Assembly (NCBI RefSeq): GCF_000321415.2
Contig: NC_019902.2
Span: forward strand, 868,001-932,000
DNA from: Thioalkalivibrio nitratireducens DSM 14787
GTDB taxonomy: Bacteria; Pseudomonadota; Gammaproteobacteria; Ectothiorhodospirales; Ectothiorhodospiraceae
Length of the DNA stretch: 64,000 bases
Direction: 5' to 3'
Positions 62,043 to 64,000 of this stretch are shown here, in pieces; the first letter of the stretch is position 1; each line of letters starts with the position of its first letter. A program made the position numbers and the translations under genes. Below the pieces are notes generated by a model, which was given only the letters and a program-made list of their open reading frames with translations, did no database searches and was not told where the DNA came from.

Positions 62043-62945
62043 TTACTCGGAGTCCCGCTCCCGTACAAGCGCGGGCGGTGCGGCGCGCGAGGATACACTG
62101 AGCGCGGTCACCGTGACGAGGATGAGAGCCATCCCGACCGTTTGAACGAAAGCCAGGCTTTCATGGAGCAGCGCGACACCGAACAGCGTTGCTGTGACGG
62201 GTTCGATCATGGCCACGATGGAGGCCACGGCCGGCGCCGTATGCCTGAGCCCGTTGATGTAGAAAGCGAACGACAAGCCCGCTCCGAACACGCCAAGCGC
62301 TGCGAACAGCGGCCAGTCCGGTGTGCTGAGTGCGGCCACCATCTGTGTGTTATCCCCGGGCAACATCAGCAGGATGACGAGCACCCCGAAGGCAATCGAA
62401 AGCACCGCCTGCGGACTGCCGTGCGAACCGGCGTACTTGAAGCCGAAGATGAACACCGCGTAGGACAGTCCGGCCAGCAGGCCCGCCCCGGCGCCAATGA
62501 GAGTGACGCCGCCCGCGTCGGTATCGTAGATCTGGGTGAGCAGCACAATGCCGACCATCACCACCGCAATCGCCACCAGCTTGAGCGCGGTGGGGGTTTC
62601 CAGCTTCAGGGCGAAGGATACGAGGTAGACAAACACCGGGGCGCAGTACATCAGCGTCGCCGCCACCGCCACGCTGCCGTGCGCGATGCTCACGAAATAG
62701 AACGCGAAGTTGCCCGCTACCCCCAGACCGGCCACGGCCGACCAGATCCACAGCCGACCACTCGCCAGCCCGCTACCGCGCGGCTGCCAGGCGAGCCAGG
62801 CAAGCACGAACAGGAGGCCGATTGCGCCCCGGTAGAACGACACCACGAACGCGTCCCAGCCGTCGGCCATCAGGATGCCGCCGATCCCGCCTGACAACCC
62901 CCAGAAGAACGCCGCCAGCACCACGAATCCCACACCCAAGCCCAT
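62043..62945 (-). CDS. EamA-family (DMT) transporter
   Basis: 300 residues, ten membrane helices in two EamA repeats: VGFVVLAAFFWGLSGGIGGI (first), SIAHGSVAVAATLMYCAPVF, then the second unit GAGAGLLAGLSYAVFIFGFK, GLRHTAPAVASIVAMIEPVT. The family exports metabolites such as amino acids or purines. The start at 62945 fits the family; an extension to 63113 is weak in sequence. It is divergent from the RibD-like remnant. Confidence 0.85.
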   Translation of the reverse strand: MGLGVGFVVLAAFFWGLSGGIGGILMADGWDAFVVSFYRGAIGLLFVLAWLAWQPRGSGLASGRLWIWSAVAGLGVAGNFAFYFVSIAHGSVAVAATLMYCAPVFVYLVSFALKLETPTALKLVAIAVVMVGIVLLTQIYDTDAGGVTLIGAGAGLLAGLSYAVFIFGFKYAGSHGSPQAVLSIAFGVLVILLMLPGDNTQMVAALSTPDWPLFAALGVFGAGLSFAFYINGLRHTAPAVASIVAMIEPVTATLFGVALLHESLAFVQTVGMALILVTVTALSVSSRAAPPALVRERDSE

Positions 62946-63133
62946 CAATGGCTTCCCATTTCGCTGTATGTCGCCACTTGCGGCGACTTGATTGATAATC
63001 AGGACGCTGTTTCGGGTGCAGCAACCAATGCTCGGTGCATCCCGGAAGCCCGCGAGTGCCACCGGTTTCCCGAAGCACGAAACTTTGGGTCGGGCGCCGT
63101 GCGGTTTTACCACGGCGTCTGAGATTCCCCGCG

Positions 63134-63520
63134 ATGAAGACGATCTACTATACCGCGAGCAGCCTCGACGGCTTTCTGGCGACCGAAGACGACTCGCTTG
63201 CCTGGCTCTTCGCGCTCGGAGCTTCGCTCGACGGCGAACAAGGCGGCGATTCGGGTTACGCCACGTTCATCGCCGGCATCAATGGAAGCCGCGGAGGTGA
63301 GCCATCGAATGGAGCCGCTATGCGTATCTCCCGGCGACCGGGCTTTGTCCAACCAATGGGGCAGACCATGGTTCGTTCCGCTCTCGCGAACCAACTGCCT
63401 TGGCACGGCCCGCCACGACGGACGATGAATGAAGCGCAGGAAAAGAGGCCGTCGGCAGTCAACCGCTGTTCGCAGGCCGGGCTTGCCGTGAGAGCAGGGG
63501 GTGGCACCAGCACCGTGTGA
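63134..63520 (+). pseudogene. RibD C-terminal/dihydrofolate-reductase-like gene, truncated
   Basis: The first 50 codons read MKTIYYTASSLDGFLATEDD, SLAWLFALG, YATFIAGIN, the usual start of RibD_C-type reductases. From about 63285 the frame continues in unrelated sequence (RGGEPSNGAAMRISRRP) to a stop at 63520, so the remaining 130 residues of the domain are missing. A deletion or insertion near 63285 is likely. Confidence 0.65.
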
Positions 63521-63904
63521 CGCATTCCGGCGCGCGCTTCGCCGTACAGTTCGCCCGAGCCGGGTGCCCGTGCTTGTTTCGCCCGAACCTGGTTCGCTCG
63601 GCGACGCGTCTCCCGATAGCGACCCTTGCCGCACGAGCCAGTCGAGGAAGGCTGCGGAGCCTTCGCTCTCCGAGCGAGCGCTTCTTGGTGTCGCACGTCC
63701 GACCGTCGAACCTCTTGAGAAACAAACGTGCCCACGGTGTAAAATCAATCATTTGCGAACAAGGCAACATCGTCAGGGCCCAGCGTACATGCTGGCACGA
63801 ACGCGGCCAAGTCTGTGTAAGTTGTCGTCAACGATCTAGACTAGTATTCGAAATCAAGCGCAGCGAACGGTTGGGGCGGCGCTGCCCGCCCGGGGCCTTC
63901 GGCT
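63521..63904. other. Intergenic region, no gene; possible promoter
   Basis: Holds TTGAGA, 17 bases, TGTAAA (about 63714-63742), which could drive the gene at 63905, in locally AT-richer DNA. Repeated short motifs (CGAGC..GAGCG) occur near 63660-63690. Nothing else is supported. Confidence 0.35.
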
Positions 63905-64000
63905 ATGACGAGCACTACAGCGCACTTCAAGCGGCCGACGGAGAATGCCTTCACCCGTGATGAGCGCCAACGGGTGACGCTGCTGTTCAACGGTCTCACG
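63905..64000 (+). CDS. CDS running off the right edge (possible BadF/CoA-activase-type protein)
   Basis: Thirty-two codons from ATG (MTSTTAHFKRPTENAFTRDE, then RQRVTLLFNGLT). The stretch FKRP.E..FTR..R..VT.LF.GLT resembles a conserved linker in 2-hydroxyacyl-CoA dehydratase activase-type proteins as I remember them, but the evidence is short and the true start may differ; the ribosome site is poor. Confidence 0.4.
   Translation, partial: MTSTTAHFKRPTENAFTRDERQRVTLLFNGLT

Overview
The window is high-G+C DNA from a gammaproteobacterium. Respiratory complexes built on molybdenum, sulfurtransferases, a Sec-containing formate dehydrogenase and halophile-style genes (sodium:solute symporter, GH100 invertase) point to the Ectothiorhodospiraceae, for example a Thioalkalivibrio- or Alkalilimnicola-like chemolithotroph. 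That placement is inferred from gene content and was not tested by a search.

Left part (1-9.3 kb): an arsenite-oxidase-type arx locus. Leftward run arxB2, arxA, arxB1 and the start of arxC; rightward run a Uma2 gene, arxX (periplasmic PhnD-like sensor), arxS (histidine kinase) and arxR (sigma-54 activator). The space between the two runs holds a sigma-54-like promoter and two identical-architecture inverted repeats that could be the ArxR sites. 9.3-18.3 kb: a tandem-rhodanese sulfurtransferase, a decayed ArsP-like permease, a histidine phosphatase, a thioredoxin/CcdA fusion, a CBS protein, an intact arsB, a decayed arsD, a frameshifted thioredoxin, a hemerythrin and a SulP STAS remnant, with several short mobile repeats. 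18.3-21.9 kb: modE-modABC with a ModE box, supplying molybdate for the three molybdoenzymes of the window.

21.9-34.4 kb: gene remnants, a rhodanese gene, then an arrABC-type operon (arsenate-reductase-like catalytic subunit, FeS subunit, NrfD anchor) with two FNR-like sites and a large palindrome upstream, then fdnGHI-fdhE for formate dehydrogenase, whose catalytic subunit carries an in-frame UGA (Sec) with a recognisable SECIS hairpin.

34.7-47.7 kb: envelope and housekeeping genes (LpxH-like hydrolase, olsB, pyruvate-kinase-like protein, PAP2 phosphatase, glycosyltransferase, ribH-nusB-thiL-pgpA, porin). A frameshifted IS1182-type element sits between thiL and pgpA, inside a REP-type repeat. 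48.0-64 kb: two paralogous secreted proteins made of a YY..QP.PGADDHP repeat, a DUF3179 lipoprotein, a metallophosphoesterase-like protein coupled to a sodium:solute symporter, a carbon-metabolism group (membrane FMN glutamate-synthase-like protein, acetolactate synthase, aldehyde dehydrogenase, GH100 invertase), an EamA transporter, a truncated RibD-like gene and a CDS running off the right edge.

A family of REP-like repeats and at least three kinds of short inverted-repeat element are scattered through the window, and many of the broken genes lie next to them. No rRNA, tRNA or CRISPR array was recognised.
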